Below, piece by piece: positions 43,857 to 55,227 of a stretch of DNA of 64,000 bases. Source of the stretch: Batrachochytrium dendrobatidis JAM81 (Eukaryota; Chytridiomycota; Chytridiomycetes; Rhizophydiales); assembly GCF_000203795.2 (NCBI RefSeq), contig NW_006281100.1:112535-176534 (forward strand), read 5' to 3'. Position 1 is the stretch's first letter; every line of letters begins with the position of its first letter. The notes below the pieces were generated by a model. The model saw only the letters and a list, made by a program, of their open reading frames with translations, was not told the DNA's origin and made no database searches. A program made the translations under genes and the position numbers.

Positions 43857-45041
43857 ATGGCAGGATATGCATCCAACAGCATTTGGGGGGATGCACCAGC
43901 AGCATCTGATAGTATTGCCATGACCAATTCTGGAACTCAGGACAACTCTCACCACATGTACTCAACTGGATACTCTACTCAACCAGCTTTCGCTGCACCC
44001 CAGGGTCGATCTGCTCGTGAAATTGAATTGGATACTCGTGAAGCTGAGCTGCGTTTGCGAGAAGCCAAAGTAAGTGTAACGTATGGGAATTCAGAGTCAT
44101 TCGATGCAGCACTGAATAGGCTGTTTGTAACTGTCTAATTGACTTCAAAATGGACTCCCTATTCTAAATATTGAAAATATCAACCCAACTCGTTGGATTG
44201 CTGTGAATATTCAGTTGGCGATTCGTGAACGGGATGCAGGCGATTATCACCCACCCAACTGGCCTCCAATTCGACCCATGGTATATCATGATATTGAAAA
44301 TGACATTCCAAAATCTGGTCAGTGGATTGTCAAACGACTCTTTACTGCATGGTATTGTAAGTGTGTCATGTACTGCATTTTATTTTTACTCCACTGTCAA
44401 ATTACTAATACTGGATTTTAAATTAGTGGCAACCCTTTGCTTTTTCCTGAATTTCATTGCTGCCTTTTCCCTTTTGATAACAAAAGCGGAAGTCGCTGGA
44501 GCAACATTTGGCATTTCCCTCTTGATCATGTGTATTGGCATTCCCATGTCTTTTGTCTTTTGGTATCGGTCGATTTATTTTGGAGTCAAGCATGATCGGA
44601 GTATCAACTTTATGTTCTTTTTCTTCAACTATGGTGTGCATCTGATTGCTATGGTGGTTCTATGCGTTGGAATTCCCGGATGGGGTGGAGCGTAAGCATA
44701 TCATGTCTTGTAAAAACAATGTGTAGGTTATAATCCAATCTGACTTGTTTGGAACGAATATGTTTGATTCAAGGGGTTACATTTACATGTTTTCGCAATT
44801 TTCGTCCAATTTGGGATCTGCCATCTGCTGTTTGATTTCATCTGCAATGATGTCATTTCAAGTTCTGTTTGGCATTTGGCAGATGAAATCTGCACATTCA
44901 TATTTCCGATCAAAGGGATTAACAACTGATCAAGCAAGAGATCAAGCTGTACAAGGTGTTGCAAACAGCAAAGTGGGCCAGGATATTGGCAAAGAAATTG
45001 GTAAGCAGGCAATTAAGCAGGCAGTTGTAGGTGCCAAGTGA
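43857..45041 (+). CDS. secretory carrier membrane protein (SCAMP), copy 1
   Basis: Exons 43857-44069, 44215-44356, 44427-44691 and 44774-45041, giving 295 residues. The N-terminal cytosolic part has a coiled segment (AREIELDTREAELRLREAK). The SCAMP core follows: YHPPNWPPIRPMVYHDIEND, four transmembrane helices (LCFFLNFIAAFSLLI, FGISLLIMCIGIPMSFVFWY, FFNYGVHLIAMVVLCVGI, SAICCLISSAMMSFQVLFGI) and the linking WYRSIYFGVKHDRS. SCAMPs cycle through post-Golgi and endosomal membranes and help recycling and exocytosis. Intron phases and the 265-nt third exon are shared with the adjacent second copy, so the pair arose by tandem duplication. Confidence 0.93.
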
Positions 45042-45492
45042 GTTGCGAGTTGGTAGCTTAGCATTATTTACAGAATTACTTTTGAATAAAATGATATTTT
45101 TTATTTGCTTCGACTGTTTTAAAATACTCTGGGTAGATTGATTCTGGTTTATGTATTCTCGATCGTGTCTGGTTTCCACTAGCATGGTCTCACATTAGCA
45201 ACACATCAGCATGCTTTGAGTGTAATTATAAAAATACAATTGAACATGTCTGATTTATAATGTATTCAAACAACATGTCAATTCCAGTAGATACGGATAT
45301 ATCAACGCACAAGGAAATCCATTTACTGTTGGAGCAGAACAAGACTGCAGCGCTGTATATTTCCTGCATAGCCTATAAGCTCGATAGTTGGTGATTATCC
45401 AAACTACTTGCTATTCTTGTAAAAGATTCAATTGCAATTTGGATGATTTTTCACTTGTCCAAATTAAACTTGTGAATTTTATTTTTTTAGAC
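45042..45492. other. spacer between SCAMP genes
   Basis: Contains the AATAAA of copy 1 (about 45085). At 45480-45490 a pyrimidine tract ending in TAG stands two bases before the ATG of copy 2, so a 5'-UTR intron is likely. Confidence 0.45.
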
Positions 45493-46685
45493 ATGGCTTG
45501 GTATGCTGGAAACTCAAATAGTGCATGGGGAAGTGGAGGTTCGACAAATTATCCAATACAGCCGGTACAGCCTGTACAATCTGTTCCAATCTCACCACCA
45601 CCGTTGCCAGTGCGGTCGCAACCTCAACCGCCGCCAGCGTATTCTGGCTGGAGCGCGTTTTTAGCCCCCGAAGCTAAACCAGTCGCTCAAGCCGATAAAG
45701 AACTCAAGGATGACCAGCCCAGTGTAAAAGAAACCAAAGTGAGTACTAGTGGAAAGAATTGATTGGATTCAGATTTTTGTAATATACCTGAAGCACTAGG
45801 TGCATACCTATAATGAAATTCAGTGTAATATCTCGAGTACCATGCTATAAACACGATTCGAGATGTAATCAAAACTATTTCAACCTTTACGTACGTTATA
45901 CCGGTAATTAACATACATTACAGATTGTAGTTGATAAAAATGTAAAAAGCAAACAAGACTATTGCGCACCAAATTGGCCTCGATTTCATCCCATGGTATA
46001 TCATGATATCTCTCAAGATATTCCATCACAAGGACAAGGAATTGTCAGACGAGCATTTTTTGCCTGGCATGGCAAGTCAATATGTCAATTGATTTCAAAT
46101 GAATATGTTTATATGTAAAAATGAAATGATCTAACACATGTCTTTATATAATGTTTAGTTACAGCGATCTGCTATTTAGCCAACTTTGTTGCTGCAACAT
46201 CGCTTTTTTTCACAAAGTCGCCCATTGCAGGAGCCACGTTTGGAATTTCTCTTGCTGTGCTCCTGCTTGGATTACCACTATCCTTTATCTTTTGGTATCG
46301 CCGTTTGTATTTTGCAGTCAAGCATAACACAAGTGTTGGACTGGTTGTATTCTTTTTTAGCTTTCTGGTTCAAAACGGCGTGATTGTTTTTCTTGCAATT
46401 ATGATTACTGGAGGAAGTGAATTGTAAGTATTTCGCTCACACTATTTATGGGTTGACGCAACGTGTACTGATATATGTATACAACACCATGTTAATGCTG
46501 CCAGTGGATATTCGTATATGCAATTGATGTTTCAAGTATACCCGATCCCAGCAATCATGTGTACAGTTGTAGCATCGCTGTGTGCGTTTCATTTGCTAAA
46601 TGGGGTTTTGCTGTTGCTGTCAGTCCACACACACTATATTGGAATGAGAGCAGAAGCTCAGCGCGCCCGTCATCAAAGACGTTGA
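45493..46685 (+). CDS. secretory carrier membrane protein (SCAMP), copy 2
   Basis: Exons 45493-45738, 45924-46071, 46159-46423 and 46505-46685, giving 279 residues. The N-terminus is Pro-rich (ISPPPLPVRSQPQPPPAY), unlike the coiled one of copy 1. The core matches: CAPNWPRFHPMVYHDISQDI, ICYLANFVAATSLFF, FGISLAVLLLGLPLSFIFWY, RRLYFAVKHNTS and YSYMQLMFQVYPIPAIMCTV. Intron phases equal those of copy 1, and the third exon has the same 265 nt. Intron 2 needs a GC donor (G/GCAAGT at 46072); no GT donor keeps the frame. The C-terminus is basic (QRARHQRR). Role as in copy 1; the differing N-termini suggest different partners. Confidence 0.9.
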
Positions 46686-46778
46686 GGAATTATATGAGAT
46701 TAGAAATGTTGGAAGCGATTAAAGTTGAAATACATAAAATCAGCCATTAAAACGTAACAATAAACTACAGGGTTACAG

Positions 46779-47708
46779 ATGGTCCTCATATCACAACTAT
46801 TGCAGCAGGGAAGAGGCAGATGGGCAATGTTTTTATACACAACTAAAGCAATGTACTCATCTGCCCCTTATTACCATCATTCAAAACCATCCTCTTCTAC
46901 TGCTGATGCTTTAACAGACCGTCAGAGTTCGCAGAACCTCATATCTAATAGAGCGACATTAAATACCCCAACCCTGTTGGCTACAGAAGCTGTTGGCCAG
47001 CAGTCTCCATTAGGATTCGACTCTCATTCTATTATGTTTGATCAAACTACTCTTGATGGATATACTTCGCTCCTGACTCGATCACTGAGTACTCCTGCAT
47101 CTGGTATTAACCCTCATCATATCAGATACAAGTTTTCAACCGAATCCCCTGTACGAGAAGCTGGGGTTTTGGTTCCTCTATGCACTGTCAATGGCATTCC
47201 AAGTGTCTTGTTTACTGTCAGAAGCTCCAACCTCCGCACTCATAGCAACGAAGTTTCATTCCCTGGCGGAGTGAGAGATGCAGTTGACACTTCAATACAA
47301 GCTACTGCCTTGAGAGAAACCATGGAAGAGATTGGCATCCCATCAACCAACATTCAGATCTTGGGTCAATCCACTCCAGCTCCAAGCAAAACTTACTCCA
47401 CCATCGTTACTCCCTATATTGGATTTATTCGATCTGATATCAAACAGGTGTCTGATGTATGGTTCAACAAGGATGAAGTGGCTCAAGTAGTTGCCATATC
47501 TATGGTCGATTTGTTGGATCCAAGTAAGCAACAGATTCAAACCTTTCGGGGAATTGGAGTCAAGATCTCCACCTGGCCTGTACCTGGAACAACGCATCGA
47601 ATTTGGGGATTGACTGCATATATTTTGGACCAGTTTATTAATAACATTGTTACCAAGTATCATTTTGGTGAAGTGGGTACAAAAATAAATAATAAAGTTT
47701 TGGAATGA
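46779..47708 (+). CDS. Nudix hydrolase, CoA-diphosphatase type
   Basis: 309 residues, single exon, ATG at 46779. The N-terminal about 100 residues are Ser/Thr-rich and start with a basic-hydrophobic segment (LLQQGRGRWAMFLYTTKAM) that could target mitochondria. The Nudix domain has SVLFTVRSSNLRTHSNEVSF, PGG, then the Nudix box GVRDAVDTSIQATALRETME plus EIG. In the box the usual first Glu is Asp and the REtmEE core is intact. The NEVSFPGG motif directly before the box marks the coenzyme A diphosphatase subgroup (PCD1, NUDT7/8). It hydrolyses CoA or its derivatives to 3',5'-ADP and 4'-phosphopantetheine. No peroxisomal SKL end is present, so a mitochondrial place is favoured. Confidence 0.88.
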   Translation: MVLISQLLQQGRGRWAMFLYTTKAMYSSAPYYHHSKPSSSTADALTDRQSSQNLISNRATLNTPTLLATEAVGQQSPLGFDSHSIMFDQTTLDGYTSLLTRSLSTPASGINPHHIRYKFSTESPVREAGVLVPLCTVNGIPSVLFTVRSSNLRTHSNEVSFPGGVRDAVDTSIQATALRETMEEIGIPSTNIQILGQSTPAPSKTYSTIVTPYIGFIRSDIKQVSDVWFNKDEVAQVVAISMVDLLDPSKQQIQTFRGIGVKISTWPVPGTTHRIWGLTAYILDQFINNIVTKYHFGEVGTKINNKVLE

Positions 47709-47774
47709 GGGAATTGTCGTCGAGTTTCCATTTGCAAGTCTTGGCGACAATGGGAATGAGAGGGAAATATATTT

Positions 47775-48095
47775 TATGTAAAAACTCGTTATTTTGAAAA
47801 CATTCTGATGGTATCAAGCAGACTGCTGTTGCAGCAGGTGGTAGCGCAGACCATTTAGCAAGCCGATCGTACCAACAAGTCAGATTGTCGCCATGATACA
47901 CGATACGATTGACGCTCCTGCCATTCAAATCACCAATCTACTGACAGAACATCACTCAATCCATCATAAATATCTAGCTAAATGAATCTCACACGAGTAC
48001 TTTCCAAATACAACACTGATGATTACTGACAATTCATTTTCTGATTTTTTCTCTGTTCTCATCCACATTGTCGCTAACTGTGAAATCAACAGAAT
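47775..48095 (+). repeat. dispersed repeat R2, copy B
   Basis: Shares ordered blocks with 4735-5010 (acattctgatggtatcaag, attgtcgccat, cattcaaatcaccaatcta, cgctaactgtgaaa). Non-coding. It lies between the Nudix and DPH1 genes. Confidence 0.45.
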
Positions 48096-48166
48096 GAATT
48101 CACTTAGCCAAACGTATTGCAAGATTTTTGTTCAGCAGTGAGTTGAAATGTTCAAAACTGACTTGA

Positions 48167-50067
48167 ATGGCCATTATACTCACAGTTTTTAAATTCCTAG
48201 TGAGTTCGCAATCATGTGGAAATACAGAGTGTTGCAATCCCACTGATGATATTCATAAAATCCATCAATCGTCATGCTGCCGTGAACCATCTGTTAATAC
48301 TACGAATGCATCAAGCAGGGCAGAACTGGCAAGAAAGAGATTTATTGGAAAGCAGCAACAAAAGATTGCTTCTAACAACGAAAATGTACAAGACGCTGCA
48401 TTGACTCTATCTGGTAACGACATTTACCATGTGCACTTTAATATGCCAATGATTCCTCAATGCATTCATTAAACTGAAATCAATTGCAATACTCGACAGG
48501 TGTTTCAACCGCATTTCCTAATATCAAGTCGGTCATTCCAGTAGAAATTTTAATGGATGAGCAACTCAATGATGCCATCAAGGTTCTTCCAGCAAACTAC
48601 AATTTTGAAATACACAAAAGTGTTTGGCAAATACGTAAACATGGTGCCAAGAAAGGTGGGTCAATTGAACAGTTGTATTGAATGAATTGACAAATTGCGA
48701 TTTATTGAGCAATCGTCAATCACTTTCTAGTTGCATTACAATTTCCTGAAGGATTGCTCATGTTTGCACTGGCAATCGCTGATATTCTTGAAAGGTGAGT
48801 TACGTTATTAAAACTTGCAGATGCATCATACCGAGTCTGTTTATCAACTTTTTCAATAATAGATTTGCCAATGTGGAAACACTCGTCATGGGTGATGTAA
48901 CATATGGTGCATGCTGTATTGACGACTACACTGCACGAGCTGTTGGATGCGATTACATGGTACATTATGGACACAGCTGTCTGATTCCAGTTGATGTTAC
49001 ATCCATCAAAACGTTGTATGTGTTTGTAGATATAGCAATCGATTCTGATCATTTTACCGCAACAGTTCGAAGAAATATTGATACTGGAAAACGCATTGCA
49101 CTTGTTGCAACTATTCAGTTTATTGCATCACTTCAGGTAATACAGTTCATATACTACGTGCTGAGGATTGCAATAATTTCCAATGAGTGGTTTATGAAAT
49201 GCACTTTAACAGGTATTGCTTGTAAACTGTTTAATTGATTAGGCAGTGTCAAAAGATCTAGCAAGTGATTATACATTATTTGTCCCTCAAGCCAAACCCT
49301 TATCACCTGGTGAAATTCTTGGCTGCACTGCACCAAAGCTGGTGGACCAAGACATGATTATTTATCTTGGCGATGGAAGATTTCATCTCGAGTCTATCAT
49401 GATTGCCAATCCAACTTTGCCCGCGTATCGATATGATCCATATTCAAAAGTGTTTACTCGTGAGTACTATGAACATGAAGAGATGCGAGAATTACGTGAA
49501 TATGCAATTCAGCAAGGAAAAAAGGCTCGTAAATTTGGATTGATTGTAGGCACCTTGGGTCGTCAGGGCAGTCCCAAGGTTCGAAAAGTGAGTTTAAATT
49601 AGATTCAGGTGTATGCATATGAATATTTGCCATAATTGAACCAGACCATGCATTTTAATCATATACTACTTGTATTGAATTTATTGGAAACATGGTTTTG
49701 ACTCTAGTATTTGGAATCGCAGTTTGTTGCACACAATATACCGTTTGTAACGGTCCTTTTATCAGAGATTTTCCCTGCCAAACTAGCACTGTTTACAGAT
49801 GTGGATGCATGGGTTCAGATCTCATGTCCCAGGCTTTCAATTGATTGGGGATATTCATTTTCTAAACCTCTTTTGACTCCTTACGAAGCTGCTGTTGTGT
49901 TTCAACAAACACCGAAATGGGAATCCAGTTATCCAATGGACTTTTATGCCAAAGACTCGTTGGGTCCGTGGACTCCTAATCACGTACCACCAACCGTTCG
50001 CGATCCAACTAAAAAAAAGCGGATTATGGGCTCAAAAACCAACAAGAATAGTCTAATATCTCAATAA
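48167..50067 (+). CDS. DPH1: diphthamide synthesis subunit 1
   Basis: Exons 48167-48413, 48500-48655, 48731-48794, 48863-49136, 49243-49587 and 49708-50067, giving 481 residues. Typical DPH1 segments: [101 protein letters not shown] and [14 protein letters not shown]. The three cysteines in GACC, GHSC and ISCPR are the [4Fe-4S] ligands. With DPH2 it transfers the 3-amino-3-carboxypropyl group from S-adenosylmethionine to a histidine of elongation factor 2, the first step of diphthamide formation. The N-terminal about 60 residues are variable, so the exact start (48167) is the least certain part. Confidence 0.95.
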
Positions 50068-50192
50068 ATACAACTCATTTATGCTAAGCGTTTTGATGTG
50101 TGCAAAGATCTCTGATTCATCACGTGATATCAACTCACTTGTTATCAGCGTCCAAACCAAATTCTTTCCCGACAGCAACAAAATCACGGAAA

Positions 50193-51399
50193 ATGGTAAT
50201 TACTGTTTGCATGACTGAGCAGATAAAACAGAGTATCGCACTCAAGTCCATACAGTTTGCATATGATTTATCTCAATTCATCTCTGCATGCTGATTGGAA
50301 CCTTGAACTCATGCTTGGTTGAAACTCCAGAATAACTCTATAGCCATGCAAAACTAACTTTGTATTCATTAGGCACGAAATGAAGAAAAGGCACAGTCTA
50401 TGTTGTATCGGTTTCGAGAAGCCCAGAGAATTGAGGCTGGAGGAAGCAGTGGCAATGAGAAGCGGCCATACTTGGCATCCACAGTCAAGTCCCTCAAAGA
50501 AGCTGAGAAATGGCGTCGGGACGTCATTCGAGAGATTTCTAAAAAGATTGAGCACATCAAGGACTGTAAGTATCATTAGGATGAGATGGATCTGCACTTT
50601 GTACTGGATAAATAGTAATTCATATGGGGTTGGTTTAGCTGGACTGACGGACTTTCAGGTTCGTGATCTAAATGACGAGATCAATAAGCGCATGAGAGAG
50701 CGACGGCATTGGGAAGTTCAGATTAGGGAATTGGGTGGAACAGACTATATTGTAAGTGGTCATTGATCTGCTTTACTATTTAGCTTATCCAGTCTCTGAT
50801 ATTTTTTGGTTTTGTAGCGACGAGGTAGAAATGTGTTGGATCTAGAGGGAAAATCTGTCCCAGGGACAAAAGGATACAGATACTATGGCAGAGCTACCGA
50901 ACTTCCTGGGATAAAAGAATTGTTTCAGCAAGCAGGTACAGTAATTAGAGTTTTTAATGGGAATTTGACCTGCAATGAATATGCACACCAACTATGACCA
51001 ACTTTTACTGATATTACTTTTTATAGCTCTGGACAGCACAAAAGTTGCGCCAGAAGACATGTGGCATCGTGTAGATTCTGATTACTATGGATATAGAGAT
51101 GAAGACAATGGTCGCCTTGTTGCTTTTGAGCAAGAAGAGGAACTTGAAAGTATGTGATGATTTTTGACTAGTTTAAATGGATTTATAGCTAATACGTTTC
51201 AATCAATCGCGATCTTGTAGCAAAAAATGCAGTGATTGACAGATTTGGCAAGGAAGGCGCAGAGTATCTTGATATGACTCAAATACAGCTTCCGAGTGTT
51301 CCGTCACAGCAAGAAGTTAAAGACTGGTTTATGCGAAAAAGGAAACAGGAGGTTGCAGATCGCTATTTACAGCCATATTCACTTGTAGTGGAGCATTAA
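50193..51399 (+). CDS. ISY1: ISY1-type splicing factor (NineTeen complex)
   Basis: Exons 50193-50195, 50373-50565, 50639-50751, 50818-50935, 51027-51149 and 51221-51399, giving 242 residues. The conserved start M-ARNEEKAQSMLYRFREAQ requires the first coding exon to be the ATG alone, with the donor GTAATT directly after it and the acceptor before GCACGA. Other hallmarks: RPYLASTVKSLKEAEKWRRD, ISKKIEHIKDSGLTDFQVRD, LNDEINKRMRERRHWEVQIR, ELGGTDY, GYRYYGRATELPGIKELF and DYYGYRDEDNGRLV. ISY1 sits in the catalytic spliceosome and helps branching fidelity. The stop codon lies at the edge of a TIR element. Confidence 0.94.
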
Positions 51400-51640
51400 A
51401 TAAGAGCGTCAATGTATAATAAACAGCCGATGTCATGACATGATTGTATCTGAGATTCAAAATACAACAAATGTACAGAGTTGTATTGACAACATTGACA
51501 GTCCAATACAATACATGAACCTGGGTTCAAACTTTGTGATTGTACAATGTATGATTATGTGTCATATGATGGTCGGTGTGTTTAAAGATTGACCAAAAAA
51601 GTTGTCAAGACTGTAATATTGACTTTTTAAACAAGCATAT
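51396..51640 (-). mobile_element. TIR element copy 8
   Basis: Begins at or within a few bases of the ISY1 stop codon. The blocks tataataaacag, gattcaaaatacaaca and gggttcaaactttgtgattg match copies 1-3 in reverse. It supplies AATAAA at about 51418-51423 behind ISY1. Confidence 0.5.
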
Positions 51641-51917
51641 TATTCTAAACAATATTTCATTTCACAAGCAACTGTCTGATTAGACATGGTTTGTCAATCG
51701 TCCAACACATTTCACAAAGATTAAAACTACATTGCAGTGTCTCACTGATTATTTTGAATTCTACAGAAAATAACTCGAATGTAAAGAATGCGCTGAGCCA
51801 CTTCAAAAGTCGACTGAAAAAAATAGTGAATATTTGGCCATTTTTTATTTTGGTGTGAATAAGAGTGCAAAATAAATATAAAAATATTTCATTTCACAAA
51901 CAAGTCAACTCTCAGCA
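51641..51917. promoter_or_regulatory. upstream region of XRN-like gene
   Basis: Unique A/T-rich DNA. tataaaaatatt at about 51877 lies 40 bp before the ATG at 51918 and may be a TATA box. Confidence 0.35.
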
Positions 51918-54900
51918 ATGGGTTTGCCAAAACTACGAGCATGGATGCGTCAAACAATGCCAAAGTGTTTTGCTGTTCTAGAAAAGTATGTGAATTCTTT
52001 TATATGATGCCTCTCAAGTGGTTTGAGTTGAAACTATCGTATAATCCAATCATGGTTTGAATTCTGACCTGTCATTTGATTGTTTTAATAATGTGATTTC
52101 AATACAGAAAAAAACCATTAGAAATAGATCATATATTTGTAGACATCAATTTTATCCTGCATTTAAAAGCACACAGGTCGGCGTCCTCCAACTCGTTGAT
52201 GATTCAAGTGGTCAAGGTTGGATCATTTTGTTGAAATCTGTTTCAAGTTGTAGATTTTTCAACAGGTTTTTGACAAGTTTGACTATGGTGTTGATATGAT
52301 TGAACAACTGACAGAAACTTCGACAAATAATTCAACATGGTGCAATTCGAGTCACCCGCCAGCTTTTTCTTTCTGTAGACGGTCCTCCTCCAATAGCAAA
52401 AATGTTGCTCCAAAGGTCTCGTAGAATTAAATCGGGAGAAAATCGGAAAAAATGCTCATATTCGAGATTTGATACCAGACAAATCACTCCTGGGTGCATG
52501 TTTATGGACGATGTTGAACGGTATCTCGAGCACTATGCATGCAAGCATTTAGCTGTATCACCTAAAAACGCACCCCAACCATCCGTCATTATTAGTGGTC
52601 CATCTGTTCCTGGAGAAGGCGAGGTATGTAGCAAAGAGACTGGTTTGGATTGCTGTTTCGGCATCGCGTAAACCTATCATGCTTGATCACATATCTAACC
52701 TGCTATATTGAATCCATCTAGCTCAAAATTATTGAAACAATTGTCAAAATGCAACAAGATGCTGAAATTAGAGCGAACGAGCGGTTTGCAATTCTTGGAT
52801 CAGATACAGACATTATCCTGCAAACCATTGCAGCCAACGTCGACTGTTTGGTAATTGACAGTTCTACAAATGAAGTATTCTCCGTCGAATCATTTTACAA
52901 AAGTCTTGAAAGCATGGTACCTGGAAAAGATACTAGGCGGGTTGCATTGGACTTTGCTGCGCTAGTTTTATTTAGTGGAAATGATTGTACGTGATGTAGA
53001 TTTGTGTACTATTTTTTGGATATTTGCAAGTACTGACTTTATTGTAGATCTGCCCAAATTGCCCAAGGTACCTATTTCAATAACATGGGCTGCATACATC
53101 AAGTATTCAAAAACCATTCAATTTCAACATATTGTCAGTGATGACGCTAAAAGCTTTTGCACCAAAGCATTACTAGACCTTCTAGAGACAATTAAAATTC
53201 AAGAACCAAAACTCCGTCGCAAGCCATCAGCATCCAGTACTGCAGCAGCTCAAAATGCTGAAAGCTCTGAAGAGGAAGAATCGGAAAAGGAGATCGTGAT
53301 TAACATTAACCCCATAAATACCTCTGCATCCAATTCAGATATATTTGTGCCTAAAATTAATCTAGCCAAAGCAACTCAGCAAGATTTGTCTGACGATGGA
53401 ATGGTCAAACAATATCTTGAAGGAACTTTATGGTGTTTGGTAAGTAGTTTGATTGTACTATGTATCCTTGTTACTTTAAATCCCATGTGGTACGCTTATT
53501 AACTCTGTCCAATATTTTACTAGCACATGTTTCGAAATGGAAAGTGTGTAAACTTTTCCTTCAGGTATTCATTCAAGAGACCTCCAACAGTTCGTGAGGT
53601 GATTTCCTATTTAAAAAGAAATACTGCCAATATTCATGCACCAATCGAGAATAACGAAGCACTTCCCGCTGCTGTTTGTGCTTCCATGGTTTGTTTTTTT
53701 ATTTATATATATTAGAATGATGTAAAGTATACATACTGATGTATATGGTCTGCAATGATATAGGTAGTCCAGTCCGAGTGCAAATCTTTCATAGAGCCGC
53801 GTCTTCGGCCATTAATGGATGTGTTTCAATCGTTGATTAAAGTAGACTTTAGTTTAGGTATCTATTTTAAACCATGTATTTATTTTAACTGACAGTTGAA
53901 ATCTATTGGCTTGCTAATATTTATTTTTTGGATTACATTGGGCCATTACTATCTACTGCTTTATTTTATATATGAATATAGCCGGTGTGGCTATGCAAGA
54001 TGCGTATAACCAAATGCAGCAGCACTATATGTCTTTAAACAAACCGTTTGATGTACGAAATACTGTTCCATATGCACTTGTGTTGCGAAAACCCACGTAT
54101 ATAAACCCATTGGCATCACCCGAATCCAATCAAAATCGAACCGAAGTTTATATTCCAAATCCAGCCAGACAGTTTGGTGACTTTTTTACTTTCAACAACC
54201 CATTTTGGAAAGTAAAGCTTGATCCTGGAGAGGGCATCAATGTAGTTAAACAGTCCGAGTCGTTACAGCAGGAACCAATACATTACACTAACAACGTTAC
54301 TGGTCCGATATCGCAGCCATCAGTCTTTAAAAACAACGCTCTAAATCAGAAACCACTGCAGCATCAACCTTTATTGGATAAAAACAACGTTCTAAATCAG
54401 AAACCACTGCAACAACAACCTTCATCGGGTAAAAACAATACCCCAAATCAGAAACCACTGCAACAACAACCTTTGTCGGATAAAAACAACGCTCCGAATC
54501 AGAAACCGGTGCAACAACAACCTTCATCGGGTAAAAACAATACCCCAAATCAGAAACCGGTGAAACAACAACCTTCATCGGGTAAAGGGAAAAAGTCGAA
54601 TCAAAAATCGGGTAAAGGGAAAAAGTTGAATCAGAAATCGGTGCAACAACAATCTTTGTCGGGTAAAAGCAAAAAGTCGAATCAGAAATCGGGTAAAGGC
54701 AAAAAGTCGAATCAGAAATCGGTGCAACAACAGCCTTTGTCGGGTAAAAACAATACTCCAGATCAGAAATCGGTGCAACAACAACAACCTTTGTCGGATA
54801 AAAACAACGTTTCGGATCAGAAATCGGTGCAATATCAACCTTCGTCGGGTAAAGGCAACAAGTTGAATCAAAAATCGGTGCAACATCAACCACACAACGC

Positions 54901-55192
54901 AAAGAATTACAGCTCAGCTCAAAGTACTCAATCCATGACACTTGTTGATATCAACGCAACTCGAAAAATAGTACAAGCTCGAAAACCACAAAAAAAGGCA
55001 CATACGCCAGTCAAAAATACTGTTTCGTCTCAACGGTTTGATCTAAACGAGATTGATGTGGATATATCTGCCATTATAGCCACCAGTATGGCTGAATATA
55101 GTTTTAATCGAACCAACAAAAAGCGTGACAAGAGACATCAGCCTTGCCAATATGGTAATGCAAAGCGAATTCGACGAGATGTTCAAAAATGA
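51918..55192 (+). CDS. divergent XRN-family 5'-3' exoribonuclease with repeat tail
   Basis: Exons 51918-51985, 52108-52216, 52315-52623, 52722-52986, 53048-53439, 53524-53688, 53764-53857 and 53982-55192, giving 870 residues. XRN-type N-terminal motifs appear in order: MGLPKLRAWM, HIFVDINFILHL, LFLSVDGPPPIAKMLLQRSR, ITPGCMFMDDVERYLEHY, SGPSVPGEGELKIIETI, LGSDTDIILQTI, SGNDYLPKLPK and YLEGTLWCLHMF. The acidic metal-binding positions (VDIN, VDG, PGEGE, GSDTD, GNDY) are kept, so activity is plausible. The C-terminal about 200 residues are tandem repeats based on NQKPVQQQPSSGKNN, ending in a basic tail (KRDKRHQ, KRIRRD). It is not the standard XRN1 or XRN2/RAT1, which are far longer. It may be nuclear from the basic end. 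Exon 3's acceptor at 52313-52314 is chosen for frame and similarity. Confidence 0.82.
54325..54895 (+). repeat. coding minisatellite, 45-54-bp units
   Basis: About twelve in-frame units of the type AATCAGAAACC.GTGCAACA, coding QKPVQQQPSSGKNN or QKSGKGKKSN variants. Unit length varies by whole codons, and the frame is kept throughout. The opposite strand also stays open, an artefact of the repeat composition. Confidence 0.85.
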
Positions 55193-55227
55193 TGATAAAA
55201 ACGAGAATATCTTGTACGAGTCTTACT

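Noticed and set aside
52217..52314. Coding exon reading VFDKFDYGVDMIEQL in the XRN-like gene
   Set aside because: Joining it forces a frame break before KLRQIIQHG; skipping from VVK (52216) to 52315 gives a continuous XRN-like helix with GT-AG ends.
54325..54895. CRISPR-like array
   Set aside because: Coding minisatellite with codon-unit length changes in a eukaryotic gene; no spacer structure.
54327..54941. 204-codon minus-strand frame opposite the XRN-like tail
   Set aside because: Repeat-composition artefact; it has no independent start context or similarity.
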